64,000 nt of DNA from Yersinia bercovieri ATCC 43970. Lineage in GTDB: Bacteria > Pseudomonadota > Gammaproteobacteria > Enterobacterales > Enterobacteriaceae. The translations under genes were made by a program, and so were the position numbers. Below, piece by piece: positions 1-7,932 of this stretch (position 1 is its first letter; each line of letters begins with the position of its first letter). The DNA lies in contig NZ_CP054044.1 of NCBI RefSeq assembly GCF_013282745.1, forward strand, positions 682,001-746,000. Direction: 5' to 3'. The notes under the pieces are model-generated. The model was not told the DNA's origin, did no database searches, and worked only from the letters and a program-made list of their open reading frames with translations.

Positions 1-466
1 CTCGTCGCCTCAACCGAGCAGGAGGGCAGGCCGGCCCTCCTGCACCTGCGGCTTGCGCGAAATATTGCCCTGCGGGTAAACCTCCCACGTCTTTCGGGCT
101 GACGAGCCAGCGCGATGGGCATCCCTGCCCAAGCGCGCTTTTCGCGGGCGTCCTGCCCGCTCACTCTACCCTCCATCCTCGTCGGCAATATTCCTGATTG
201 CGCTCAAGGTTAAAAGCACATTTGAGCTGCCGAGTGAAGAGTGGAGGTAGGACGCGAGGCATGGATGCCGAGCGAGCCGTGCTTGAGCAGGAGCGAATCA
301 CGGCGGTCCGTCAGCCGAAACGATGATTGAGGGAACCTGCGAAGCAGGCAAGCGATACGTGCGCTAGCGCAGGGGTTCCAAGGGGGTTACGCGCTTGTAA
401 CCCCTTTGGCGGTTGGAGCATCGGAGGCAAGGTGAACACTGAAGCTTTAACAACCGAACCAATCAC
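1..466. repeat. Left copy of large inverted repeat flanking fepDGC
   Basis: This stretch is matched in inverted orientation by the segment between fepC and fes (about 3574-4083). Shared blocks include the GCCTCAACCGAG end, the block around 60-115, the block around 160-245, and 340-466 ending in CAACCGAACCAATCAC. Differences are substitutions, a 33-bp block missing here, and divergent sequence around 246-335. No transposase is encoded. It may continue left of the window. Short open frames inside it are probably not genes. Confidence 0.85.
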
Positions 467-494
467 CAAACTGAACCAAACTGTACCAAACTGA
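465..494. repeat. Three tandem 10-bp repeats upstream of fepD
   Basis: The unit ACCAAACTGA/T is repeated three times with exact 10-bp spacing, between the end of the large repeat and the Fur-like site. Spacing is close to one helical turn. It may be a slippage product or a binding array; nothing else supports a function. Confidence 0.6.
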
Positions 495-571
495 ATTGTA
501 ATAAATCCCCCTGCCCTCCCACCATAACTCGTGCTAACATAACCCCAGCAAATAATAATGATAATCAAATC

Positions 572-590
572 GATAACAATAATCATTTGT
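572..590. promoter_or_regulatory. Fur-box-like operator upstream of fepD
   Basis: The 19-mer GATAACAATAATCATTTGT matches the Fur consensus GATAATGATAATCATTATC at 14 of 19 positions. It lies 15 bp upstream of the fepD start codon in an AT-rich promoter region, with a second GATAATC-like half just upstream at 560-566. Iron-repressed expression is inferred from this site and from the gene content. Confidence 0.7.
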
Positions 591-605
591 TAAAAAAGAG
601 TAACA

Positions 606-1673
606 ATGCCAGCTGCTTATTCCTCAGATCAATCGTCAACAACAGCGCTGAAACCAGCCCCCACTCCAGGTGCGCAAACGCAGCGCCGACACGCCCTGTT
701 ACTGCTTCTCAGCCTCCTTATATTGATGCTGGTGATGGCGGCCAGCCTGATGTTCGGGGCCAAAGCTATCCCCTTATCCGTGGTGTGGCAAAGCCTGCTC
801 GGTGAGAGCCACAATGCCGATAGCATTTTGATATTGGAATCACGCCTGCCGCGCACCCTGATCGGGGTGCTCGCGGGTGCTGCCTTGGGGTTATCAGGTG
901 CGGTGATCCAAGCGCTGACCCGCAACCCGCTGGCTGATCCCGGTATTCTCGGGGTGAATGCAGGGGCCAGTTTTGCTGTGGTCATCGGCATAGTGGTGTT
1001 TGGCGTGCACGCCATTTACGGCTATATGATCTCGGCATTTATCGGCACCCTGATCACCACTCTGGTGGTCTATTGGGTCGGCGCAACCGGCGGCGGGCGG
1101 GTGAATCCTCTGCGCCTGACACTCTCTGGCGTCGCCATTGGTGCGGTATTAACCGGCATCACTTCCGGTATCTCGCTGACCCATCCACAGGTTTACGATA
1201 GTGTCCGCTTCTGGCAAGCGGGATCGCTGGATATCCGTAACATGGCGGTGGTGATAGCCGTCGCCCCACTCATTCTGCTCGGTTGCATCATTGCCCTGCT
1301 ACTGGCGCGGTCACTAAATGCCATACATATGGGGCAGGATCTGGCGGCGGCGATGGGGGCGCGTATTGCCCGCACCCAATTTTGGGCGGTAATCACCATC
1401 ACTCTATTATGTGGTGCGGCGACCGCGGCCGTCGGCCCTATCGCCTTTGTTGGCCTGATGGTGCCACATATTGCGCGCTGGATTGTCGGGCCAAATCAGG
1501 TCTGGATTTTACCATTTACGCTGGTAATGACACCTATCCTGCTATTGGCATCCGATATTGTTGGGCGCTTTTTGGTGCCGGGCGAATTGCGGGTTTCCAT
1601 CGTGACCGCATTTATTGGTGCGCCCCTACTGATCTGGCTGGTACGGCGTAACAAAAGGATGACCACACTATGA
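606..1673 (+). CDS. fepD: Ferric-enterobactin ABC transporter permease FepD-like
   Basis: A 355-residue FecCD-family inner-membrane permease that would form half of the channel importing ferric siderophore from periplasm to cytoplasm. A long hydrophilic N-terminus is followed by many hydrophobic segments. FecCD-family traits include a RLPRTLIGVLAGAALGLSGA-type segment near residues 80-100 followed by QALTRNPLADPGILGVNAGA, and a GPIAFVGLMVPHIAR segment near residue 280, the region that contacts the ATPase. The ATG follows an AAGAG Shine-Dalgarno sequence by five bases. Its stop overlaps the next start as ATGA, so the three genes are translationally coupled. A Fur-like site lies directly upstream. 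FepD rather than another siderophore permease is inferred from gene order and the nearby fes. Confidence 0.85.
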   Translation: MPAAYSSDQSSTTALKPAPTPGAQTQRRHALLLLLSLLILMLVMAASLMFGAKAIPLSVVWQSLLGESHNADSILILESRLPRTLIGVLAGAALGLSGAVIQALTRNPLADPGILGVNAGASFAVVIGIVVFGVHAIYGYMISAFIGTLITTLVVYWVGATGGGRVNPLRLTLSGVAIGAVLTGITSGISLTHPQVYDSVRFWQAGSLDIRNMAVVIAVAPLILLGCIIALLLARSLNAIHMGQDLAAAMGARIARTQFWAVITITLLCGAATAAVGPIAFVGLMVPHIARWIVGPNQVWILPFTLVMTPILLLASDIVGRFLVPGELRVSIVTAFIGAPLLIWLVRRNKRMTTL

Positions 1674-2713
1674 AACCCGCCACACCCACGTGGCTATTGG
1701 GGCGTCCTGATGGCCCGGTAAACTTACGTGTCCGGTCACGCAGTTTGATGGTAGGCGCTCTGCTATTACTGGCTTGCTTACTGAGTGCGCTGTTGGCATT
1801 AATGGCCGGCACGCTGTCGTTATCTCCCGAGCAGGTGGTGAATGCCTTGCTCGGCAATAGCCATGGCACTGTGGATATTATCGTCAATCAATGGCGCTTA
1901 CCCCGTGCTGTGATGGCGCTAATTTTCGGGGCGGCGCTAGGTGTTAGTGGCGCAATATTTCAATCATTAGTGCGCAACCCACTGGGCAGCCCAGATGTCA
2001 TCGGCTTCAATGTGGGGGCCTATACCGGCGCACTGGTCGCCATCACGTTGTTTAATGGCAACTATTTTGAGATTGCCAGTAGCGCACTGGTGGGGGGGTT
2101 ACTCTCCGCCATTGCGGTCTATTTACTGGCATATCGGCAGGGGATTCAGGGCTTTAGGCTGATTATTGTCGGCATTGCCATGGGTGCAATGCTGACGGCA
2201 TTCAATACCTGGCTGACGATCACCGCGTCACTGGAGTCTGCCATGACCGCCGCGGCCTGGGGGGCCGGTTCACTCAATGGCCTGACTTGGGCGAAAAGTC
2301 TGCCTTCGGTGCTGTTTATCACTATCGCCATGCTGGTTGCGATACTACTTAGCCGCCGTATGCCGTTGCTCGAAATGGGTGATGATGCTGCGGGTGCTTT
2401 GGGTGTGCCAGTGGAGAGAACGCGCCTGAGCCTAATGGCGATTGGGGTGATTCTGATGGCTGCCGTCACCGCCGCCGCTGGGCCAATCTCCTTTATTGCC
2501 TTAGCCGCGCCACAAATTGCACGGCGTCTGGCGGGAACATCATCAGTGACCTTCACCGCCTCGGCGTTGATGGGGGCGTTTCTGTTGATCGCAGCGGATC
2601 TCTGCGCCCAACACCTGTTTTTACCTAATCAACTGCCAGTCGGTGTTATCACTATCAGTATTGGTGGGCTGTATCTTATTTGGCTTTTAATCCGGGAGTC
2701 CGGGCGATCATGA
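1670..2713 (+). CDS. fepG: Ferric-enterobactin ABC transporter permease FepG-like
   Basis: A 347-residue second FecCD-family permease subunit, paired with the upstream FepD-like protein. It has the family segments RLPRAVMALIFGAALGVSGA, RNPLGSPDVIGFNVGA and GPISFIALAAPQIARRL, plus about ten hydrophobic stretches. It starts with ATG overlapping the previous stop, and its own stop overlaps the fepC start. The cytoplasmic N-terminus (about 25 residues, basic) precedes the first membrane segment. The substrate is inferred to be ferric enterobactin or a related catecholate, from the synteny fepD-fepG-fepC and the fes gene 600 bp downstream. Confidence 0.85.
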   Translation: MKPATPTWLLGRPDGPVNLRVRSRSLMVGALLLLACLLSALLALMAGTLSLSPEQVVNALLGNSHGTVDIIVNQWRLPRAVMALIFGAALGVSGAIFQSLVRNPLGSPDVIGFNVGAYTGALVAITLFNGNYFEIASSALVGGLLSAIAVYLLAYRQGIQGFRLIIVGIAMGAMLTAFNTWLTITASLESAMTAAAWGAGSLNGLTWAKSLPSVLFITIAMLVAILLSRRMPLLEMGDDAAGALGVPVERTRLSLMAIGVILMAAVTAAAGPISFIALAAPQIARRLAGTSSVTFTASALMGAFLLIAADLCAQHLFLPNQLPVGVITISIGGLYLIWLLIRESGRS

Positions 2714-3531
2714 CTATTGTTAACCCAGCGAGCAGCACCCCCCGTTTGCAGGCTGATGCCCTGACACTGGGCTATGACGGCAAGGTAATCAGCCAAAATT
2801 TGAGTGTCGCCATTCCTGATGGTGAGTTTACGGTGATAGTCGGCCCCAATGCTTGTGGTAAATCGACATTGCTGCGCGCATTGAGCCGTTTGCTGAAACC
2901 GCAGGCGGGCCAGGTGATTTTGGATGGCAAGAATATCGCCAGCCTTGATACTCGCCACGTCGCACGCCATTTGGGCTTATTGCCGCAAAGCTCGCAAGCA
3001 CCGGACGGTATCAGCGTATTGGATCTGGTGGCGCGGGGCCGCTATCCCCATCAGAAGCTATTACAGCAGTGGACACAGGCTGATAAACGGGCAGTCAGTG
3101 AAGCGATGCAGGCCACTGGCGTCAGTGAACTGGCTGACCGGTCAGTCGATGCCCTATCTGGCGGGCAGCGCCAGCGAGTCTGGATCGCCATGGTACTGGC
3201 GCAGCAAACACCGCTGCTGCTGTTGGATGAGCCAACCACCTATTTGGATATCGCCCATCAGATTGATTTACTTGAGTTATTCAGCCACCTGAATCAGCAC
3301 AATAACCACACGCTGGTTGCTGTCCTGCATGATCTCAACCACGCCTGCCGCTACGCCAGCCATATTATCGCCATGCGCGACGGGCAGATAGTGACGCAAG
3401 GTAAACCGCGCGAGGTGATTACCGCCCAGTTGGTAGAACAGGTGTTTGGTATGCCGTGTTTGATTATTGATGATCCGGTGTCGGGGACGCCGTTGGTGAT
3501 CCCGAGGGGGAGATTTAGGGTTTCGGTTTAA
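2710..3531 (+). CDS. fepC: Ferric-enterobactin ABC transporter ATPase FepC-like
   Basis: A 273-residue ABC ATPase that powers siderophore import through FepD/FepG. It shows a complete nucleotide-binding site: Walker A GPNACGKST near residue 46, signature LSGGQRQR near 150, Walker B LLLLDEPTTYLD near 170, and the switch histidine in AVLHDLNHA near 205. The ATG at 2710 overlaps the fepG stop (ATGA) and is preferred over an in-frame upstream ATG lying inside fepG. The gene is followed by a short GTTTAA repeat and then the right copy of the large inverted repeat. No binding-protein gene (fepB) follows. Confidence 0.88.
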   Translation: MTIVNPASSTPRLQADALTLGYDGKVISQNLSVAIPDGEFTVIVGPNACGKSTLLRALSRLLKPQAGQVILDGKNIASLDTRHVARHLGLLPQSSQAPDGISVLDLVARGRYPHQKLLQQWTQADKRAVSEAMQATGVSELADRSVDALSGGQRQRVWIAMVLAQQTPLLLLDEPTTYLDIAHQIDLLELFSHLNQHNNHTLVAVLHDLNHACRYASHIIAMRDGQIVTQGKPREVITAQLVEQVFGMPCLIIDDPVSGTPLVIPRGRFRVSV

Positions 3532-3573
3532 GTTTAAGTTTAGTTAGATCGGATCAGGTTTCGGTTGATAGCG

Positions 3574-4083
3574 GCTCAGGCGATCGGTTCGGTTGACATG
3601 AGATCGGCGTTCACTTGGCCTCCAGCGCCTCAACCGCCAATGGGGTTACAAGCGCGTAACCCCCTTGGAACCCCTGCGCTTGCGCACGTATCGCTTGCCT
3701 GCTTCGCAGGTTCCCTCGACTCATCCTTTCGCTGGCGGGACGGCTTTATTCGCATCCCTGCTCATGACGCCTAAATCCGCCGTCCATGGCGGATTTCCCT
3801 TGCTCCACTCTTCACTCGGCAGCTCAAATGTGCTTTTAACTTCAACACCTAAAACAAAGAAGAGGGTTTTGATGTTGAGCGCAATCAGGAATATTGCCGA
3901 CGAGGATGGAGGGTAGAGTGAGCGGGCAGGACGCCCGCGAAAAGCGCGCTTGAGCATGGATGCGAATCGCGCTGGCTCGTCAGCCCGAAAGACGTAGGAG
4001 GTTTACCCGCAGGGCAATATTTCGCGCAAGGCGCGGGTGTTGGGCCGCCGCCCTGCGGCCCGACTCGGTTGAGGCGTCGAGGG
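3574..4083. repeat. Right copy of large inverted repeat flanking fepDGC
   Basis: It fills the gap between fepC and fes and is the reverse complement of most of 1-466. The CGATCGGTTCGGTTGAC end corresponds to 451-466, and the CTCGGTTGAGGCGTCGAG end (4064-4082) corresponds to position 1. This copy is longer and holds 33 bp absent from the left copy near 3845-3880. A 78-codon open frame on the minus strand (3721-3957) has no recognisable domain and is not called as a gene. Confidence 0.85.
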
Positions 4084-4134
4084 TCAGGTGATCACTGAAC
4101 GAATATCAACCGAAACCAGATCCAATCTCAATCA

Positions 4135-5439
4135 TCAACCACCACACCGTGCTCCCAGCAATCGCCCTAATCCCTCAATCAGCCCCCCTCGCCAACAGAG
4201 TGAATCATGCCCGCCGCAATAAACCCGATACTGTAATCGATGCCCGGCACGGCGTAGCGCTTCACTCATCACTTCATTGACCTGATAAATCACATCCTCG
4301 TGGCGGCCTGCTTCCATAAATATATTCAACGGCTGGTTAGCCCCCAACCCTTGCAACACCTGCTCAGTCAACCAGCCCTGACGCTCGACCGTACCGGCGG
4401 TTAACCCCTTAACATGGTCGACGTCCGGCCACCAAAAAGAACCCGATTGGCTCAGCACGCAGCCAAAACGCTGTGGCCAGTGTAATCCGGCATACAGCGA
4501 TGCCAAGCCGCCAAAACTTTGCCCCGCCACCACGGTGCGAGATGGCTGCTCGGTAAAGGGTTGCAGCAAGGCCACTTGCGGTAACAGCTCCGTTTGCAAC
4601 GCCTGCCAGAAATCCTGATTGCAGGGCAGTTCCTGTGAACGATGCTTTTGGTCAATGATATCTACCAACACATACACAGTGGCAGGAAGGCGGCCCACAG
4701 CGGTTTCATTATCCAGTACGCCAAACAGTGGCTGTCTCTCCGCCCAATACTGCCCATCGAGCAAGATAGCTAATGGCCGCTCGGCCAGAGCTTCAGCACT
4801 GCCCGTAGAGTAAATCCACACCTTGCGGCTGTTAGCTAATAACGGGCTGTCCCAAGTGATCAGTTGCAGCCGTTGTGGATCGGGCGGGAGTGGTTGGCCT
4901 GCATCAATGGGGTGCCAGGCGGGCTGTGGCAGAGCATCGGCTAAATGTATCGCCGAGAGCGCCATCCCCCGATAACTAGCATGGGCGGCAGTGTGGTTTA
5001 GCGGGTCGTTTTCCGCCAGATCCATTAATGAGATCCACCAATTACGCTGTGCCAGACGCCGCTCCTGCCGGCTGCCTGCCGGCAAACACAAACACGTCTC
5101 GCCAGTGACGGGAATAAAGCTGTAGCTGCCGCGAAAATCAGACTCCACCTCCGCCTGCCAATACCAGACATCGGTCTGGCCCAACCGCTGGAGGGTTTCA
5201 GGATTGACACTGTGGTGATCAGTTACACCGTTGACGTCGATATATACCCGGCTAACCACAGCATCGCGCGCCCTACCCTGCCGATCACGCCAGAGAAATG
5301 TCAGCTTTACTTTGCCCTCACCCAGCGGTTCAGCCAGTGGAGTGCCCCACTGTGCAATCTGCTGCCACCAGCCGTCACTGCCGGCCGAAGGTGAGTGTAA
5401 CAACTGCTGACTATCTGGATATCGGTTCACCACGCTCAC
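4135..5439 (-). CDS. fes: Enterobactin (enterochelin) esterase Fes
   Basis: A 434-residue cytoplasmic esterase that hydrolyses the trilactone of ferric enterobactin so iron can be released. The N-terminal half is the enterochelin-esterase N domain. The C-terminal half is an esterase-D-like alpha/beta hydrolase with nucleophile elbow GQSFGG near residue 315 and a late histidine in CGGHDS near 410. It is somewhat longer than E. coli Fes (about 400). The start is GTG at 5439-5437, with AAGGA ten bases upstream. It is convergent with fepDGC across the repeat, so it has its own promoter. With no biosynthesis genes visible, the cell probably uses enterobactin made by others (inference). Confidence 0.9.
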   Translation of the reverse strand: MSVVNRYPDSQQLLHSPSAGSDGWWQQIAQWGTPLAEPLGEGKVKLTFLWRDRQGRARDAVVSRVYIDVNGVTDHHSVNPETLQRLGQTDVWYWQAEVESDFRGSYSFIPVTGETCLCLPAGSRQERRLAQRNWWISLMDLAENDPLNHTAAHASYRGMALSAIHLADALPQPAWHPIDAGQPLPPDPQRLQLITWDSPLLANSRKVWIYSTGSAEALAERPLAILLDGQYWAERQPLFGVLDNETAVGRLPATVYVLVDIIDQKHRSQELPCNQDFWQALQTELLPQVALLQPFTEQPSRTVVAGQSFGGLASLYAGLHWPQRFGCVLSQSGSFWWPDVDHVKGLTAGTVERQGWLTEQVLQGLGANQPLNIFMEAGRHEDVIYQVNEVMSEALRRAGHRLQYRVYCGGHDSLCWRGGLIEGLGRLLGARCGG

Positions 5440-5570
5440 GGACTATCCTTTTTGAGTAGGCTCAGAATTATTAATATTACCGATAATTGATTAAAGAAAA
5501 GTAAATTTTTACCTCGATTCGCGCCATTTATGCCTCGCGTTTTAAAAAAAACAGAATAAATTCAGTGTGC

Positions 5571-5610
5571 TAACCTTTATGTAACCTTTCCATTCAATCA
5601 GCGTAACCGG
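5571..5610. promoter_or_regulatory. Phased TAACC repeats upstream of copper operon
   Basis: TAACCTTT occurs at 5571-5578 and 5582-5589, exactly 11 bp apart, and TAACCGG recurs at 5604, another 22 bp on. Such helically phased direct repeats upstream of a promoter resemble binding arrays of OmpR-type response regulators. A possible -10 element TATACT lies at 5643-5648 with a weak -35 (TTCTAA, 5620-5625), consistent with an activated promoter for the following operon. The regulator is not in the window. Confidence 0.45.
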
Positions 5611-5691
5611 ACAAAACCATTCTAAAAACAGGGGGATAGCCCTATACTCGCTGACAGCATAATTTCATACCGCCACTCATTCGGGTTAAAA

Positions 5692-6150
5692 ATGCCAGTA
5701 TTCATGGGAATATCACAGCTTATGCATCGGATGCGCGCCAGTAAAAAGCGCATGTGCGGTATGCTGCTGATTGCCTGCTGGTTGATCCTCAATGCGCAAT
5801 TGGCGGTTGCCAGCCATCAATGTGATATCACGCCTGCCGCCTCGCCAGTCTTTACTCAGCACCAAGGCCATTTGCAGAACCAAGGTCATTTGCAGAACCA
5901 GATGCATGACATGCCATCGATGATGAATATGTCCCATGGTCAGGCGCAAAACTCACTGTGCGAAAAGCACTGCATCCCTGACTCAGTGCAGTCTGACAGC
6001 GGTATGCTGGTACTGGCAGCCCTGCCGACCCATACTGAATTAGTGCTGGCAGATGTGCAGCAAAACCCGCGCATTCACCGCCTTGACTGGCAAACACCCC
6101 CAATTGTTGGCCCCCCCACCGAAATCGTTTTCTGCCGATTTAGAGAGTAA
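5692..6150 (+). CDS. His/Met-rich exported protein leading the copper operon
   Basis: I do not recognise a named family. The protein has up to 152 residues, with a basic N-terminus and hydrophobic segment (MLLIACWLILNAQLAVA) like a signal peptide ending near residue 40. A mature part rich in His and Met follows, with a GHLQNQ motif repeated twice, then HDMPSMMNMSHGQ and a Cys pair in CEKHC. This composition suggests periplasmic binding of Cu(I)/Ag(I). ATG 5692 lies about 44 bp after a possible -10 element; ATG 5704 and 5722 are alternative starts with better signal-peptide proportions. It sits 80 bp before cusF and probably shares its promoter. The role as a metal-binding accessory protein is inferred. 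Confidence 0.65.
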   Translation: MPVFMGISQLMHRMRASKKRMCGMLLIACWLILNAQLAVASHQCDITPAASPVFTQHQGHLQNQGHLQNQMHDMPSMMNMSHGQAQNSLCEKHCIPDSVQSDSGMLVLAALPTHTELVLADVQQNPRIHRLDWQTPPIVGPPTEIVFCRFRE

Positions 6151-6230
6151 CTCCAGACCTAGCTGATCGCATTTTTCAGGCCGCCTTAGTGCGGTGCGTT
6201 GCGCTTATTTTATGTTTTGGAGTTATTCCT

Positions 6231-6620
6231 ATGAGTTTCTTATCTAATGCCCTCTCCGCGACTGCGGCTGTTGTACTTTCTGCGGTGACTCTGTTCTCTG
6301 CCCCCCTGTTTGCCGCGACTCAACCAATGGCAGACAGTATGCCGATGTCCCACCCTCATGGGGCGATGATGGCGGATAGCGCCGCTACTGACGCCGATAA
6401 TTACCACTCGCGCGGGCAGATTAAAGCCTGGAGTGCTACCAGTGTCTCCATCGCCCATACCGCCATTCCGGCGCTGAACTGGCCACCGATGACCATGAGC
6501 TTCGACCTGCCGGAGAGTTTGGTCGCAGCCCCCTTGCCGGTCGGCACGCCGGTGACATTCAGCTTTCGCCAAACCCCTCAGGGCTATCAGTTGACCGCCA
6601 TTTCAGCGCAGCAGCCGTAA
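6231..6620 (+). CDS. cusF: Periplasmic copper/silver-binding protein CusF
   Basis: A 129-residue periplasmic metallochaperone that hands Cu(I)/Ag(I) to a CusCBA-type pump. The signal peptide ends at about APLFA, residue 28. The mature protein has a Met/His-rich linker and then the CusF OB-fold with the metal motif LNWPPMTMSF, which supplies the Trp and two Met ligands (W44, M47 and M49 in E. coli CusF). The fourth ligand, His, is probably the one in IAHTAIPALNW. The start at 6231 is chosen for the GGAG 12 bases upstream and a clean signal peptide; the frame is open 42 bases further. It lies 13 bp before the outer-membrane factor gene. Confidence 0.85.
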   Translation: MSFLSNALSATAAVVLSAVTLFSAPLFAATQPMADSMPMSHPHGAMMADSAATDADNYHSRGQIKAWSATSVSIAHTAIPALNWPPMTMSFDLPESLVAAPLPVGTPVTFSFRQTPQGYQLTAISAQQP

Positions 6621-6633
6621 GGCGGGAGTCACC

Positions 6634-7932
6634 ATGAACTCATCACTTAATCACCCGCCACAGGGGCGGCCCACGGCTGCATGGCGTTTAGGATTTGTCA
6701 GTTGGTTGATGGCAGCGGCGTTCACTCTGCCCGCAGTGAGCCACGCGGCAGACATCACGCTGGAACAGGCGCTCACCTCCGCTGAGCGCTATTCGGCTGA
6801 GCTGTCTGCTAACCAGCATCAGGTTAATGCGCTGGAAAATATGGCCAGTTCCGCCACCCAATTACCTGATCCTAAACTGAAATTCGGCATTGAAAACCTG
6901 CCCGTCGGAGGCAACAATGCCCGCCGCTTTACCCGTGAGGGCATGACCATGCAGCGCGTCGGCATCATGCAGGACTATATCAGCAGCGATAAACGGCAAA
7001 GAAAGGCCGATACCCTCAGCGCTGAAGCACGTAAAACCGCCGCGGGTAGTGAAACCATCCGCACCCGGCTGCAAAAAGAGGCCGCGCAGGCATGGCTGGA
7101 TCTGGCCCTAACTGAGCAGGCGGTCAGTGATGCCAAGGTGCTGGTGCAGGAGAGCGAAAAACAGGTGGCGCTGCAACGGGCGGGAGTTGCCAGCGGTGGC
7201 GCACTACCCAGCAGTGTGCTTGATGCCCGCCTGGCCCTCTCATCGATGCAGGACAGATTGACCACCGCCTTGCGGGATGTCGCCCTGGCGCAAACCCAGT
7301 TGACCCAGCTGACCGGCATTGAGGTCAATCACATCAGCGGCCCCTTGCCCCATTTCACCCGTCTGCCTGCCGAGATAACCCTGTTGCGCGAGGCCATCAA
7401 CCAACACCCGGAGGTGTTGCTCGCCAGCCGTGAAGCGGATGTTGCCAAAGCCCGCTCGGCGCAATCGGCTATTGCCGCCACCCCCGATATTGGGATTGAA
7501 GTCTATTACGCCAAACGGGCGGACGAATATGAGGATATGGCGGGCGTGATGGTGACCGTCGATCTGCCGCTGTTCCGCTCACAACGGCAGGACAAAGATT
7601 ACGCCGCTGACCTCTCGCGCTCCATGGAAGCCAATGACCAACTGACCTTACTGACCCGCGATCATCGGGCGCAGCTCGACACACTGTTGGCGCAGTATCA
7701 GGCCAGCCAGCAGTTATGGCATCGGCAAACAGCTGAGGTGTTACCGCTGCAAAAACAACGGGTTAATTTGGTGATGGCACAATATCAGGCCAATAAAAGT
7801 GATTTGGGCAGTGTGCTGGAAGCACGGCGCGCCCTGCTCGACAGCCAACTCAATGCCAGCAATGCCGCCAGAGAGTTAGCCCGCACTTGGGCTGCCATCC
7901 GTTATCTGACCCCGCAGGAGAGCGCGCAATGA
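6634..7932 (+). CDS. cusC: Outer-membrane efflux factor, CusC/CzcC-like (TolC family)
   Basis: A 432-residue TolC-family protein expected to form the outer-membrane duct of the copper/silver RND pump. The signal peptide ends at VSHA near residue 37. No lipobox cysteine follows, unlike E. coli CusC, so it is not lipidated and looks closer to CzcC-type factors. Two alpha-hairpin repeats are evident from long Ala/Gln/Leu-rich stretches (about 45-225 and 245-425). It starts 13 bp after cusF, with GGGAG upstream. The stop overlaps the cusB start as ATGA, so translation is coupled. The exact symbol is by position and family. Confidence 0.8.
   Translation: MNSSLNHPPQGRPTAAWRLGFVSWLMAAAFTLPAVSHAADITLEQALTSAERYSAELSANQHQVNALENMASSATQLPDPKLKFGIENLPVGGNNARRFTREGMTMQRVGIMQDYISSDKRQRKADTLSAEARKTAAGSETIRTRLQKEAAQAWLDLALTEQAVSDAKVLVQESEKQVALQRAGVASGGALPSSVLDARLALSSMQDRLTTALRDVALAQTQLTQLTGIEVNHISGPLPHFTRLPAEITLLREAINQHPEVLLASREADVAKARSAQSAIAATPDIGIEVYYAKRADEYEDMAGVMVTVDLPLFRSQRQDKDYAADLSRSMEANDQLTLLTRDHRAQLDTLLAQYQASQQLWHRQTAEVLPLQKQRVNLVMAQYQANKSDLGSVLEARRALLDSQLNASNAARELARTWAAIRYLTPQESAQ

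Noticed and set aside
311..586. 91-codon minus-strand frame over the left repeat and fepD promoter
   Set aside because: It covers the Fur-like site, has no domain, and a matching peptide appears in the right repeat copy only because the DNA is duplicated.
2146..2556. Long antisense frame in fepG
   Set aside because: GC-rich sense coding leaves open antisense frames; composition is Ala/Ile/Arg-biased with no domain.
1..4083. Classical IS-bounded composite transposon around fepDGC
   Set aside because: Neither repeat contains a transposase frame or DDE/HUH motif, so they are described as repeats only.
5460..5490. Fur box upstream of fes
   Set aside because: The AT-rich sequence ATTATTAATATTACCGATAA shares too few positions with the Fur consensus to be called, although iron control of fes would be expected.
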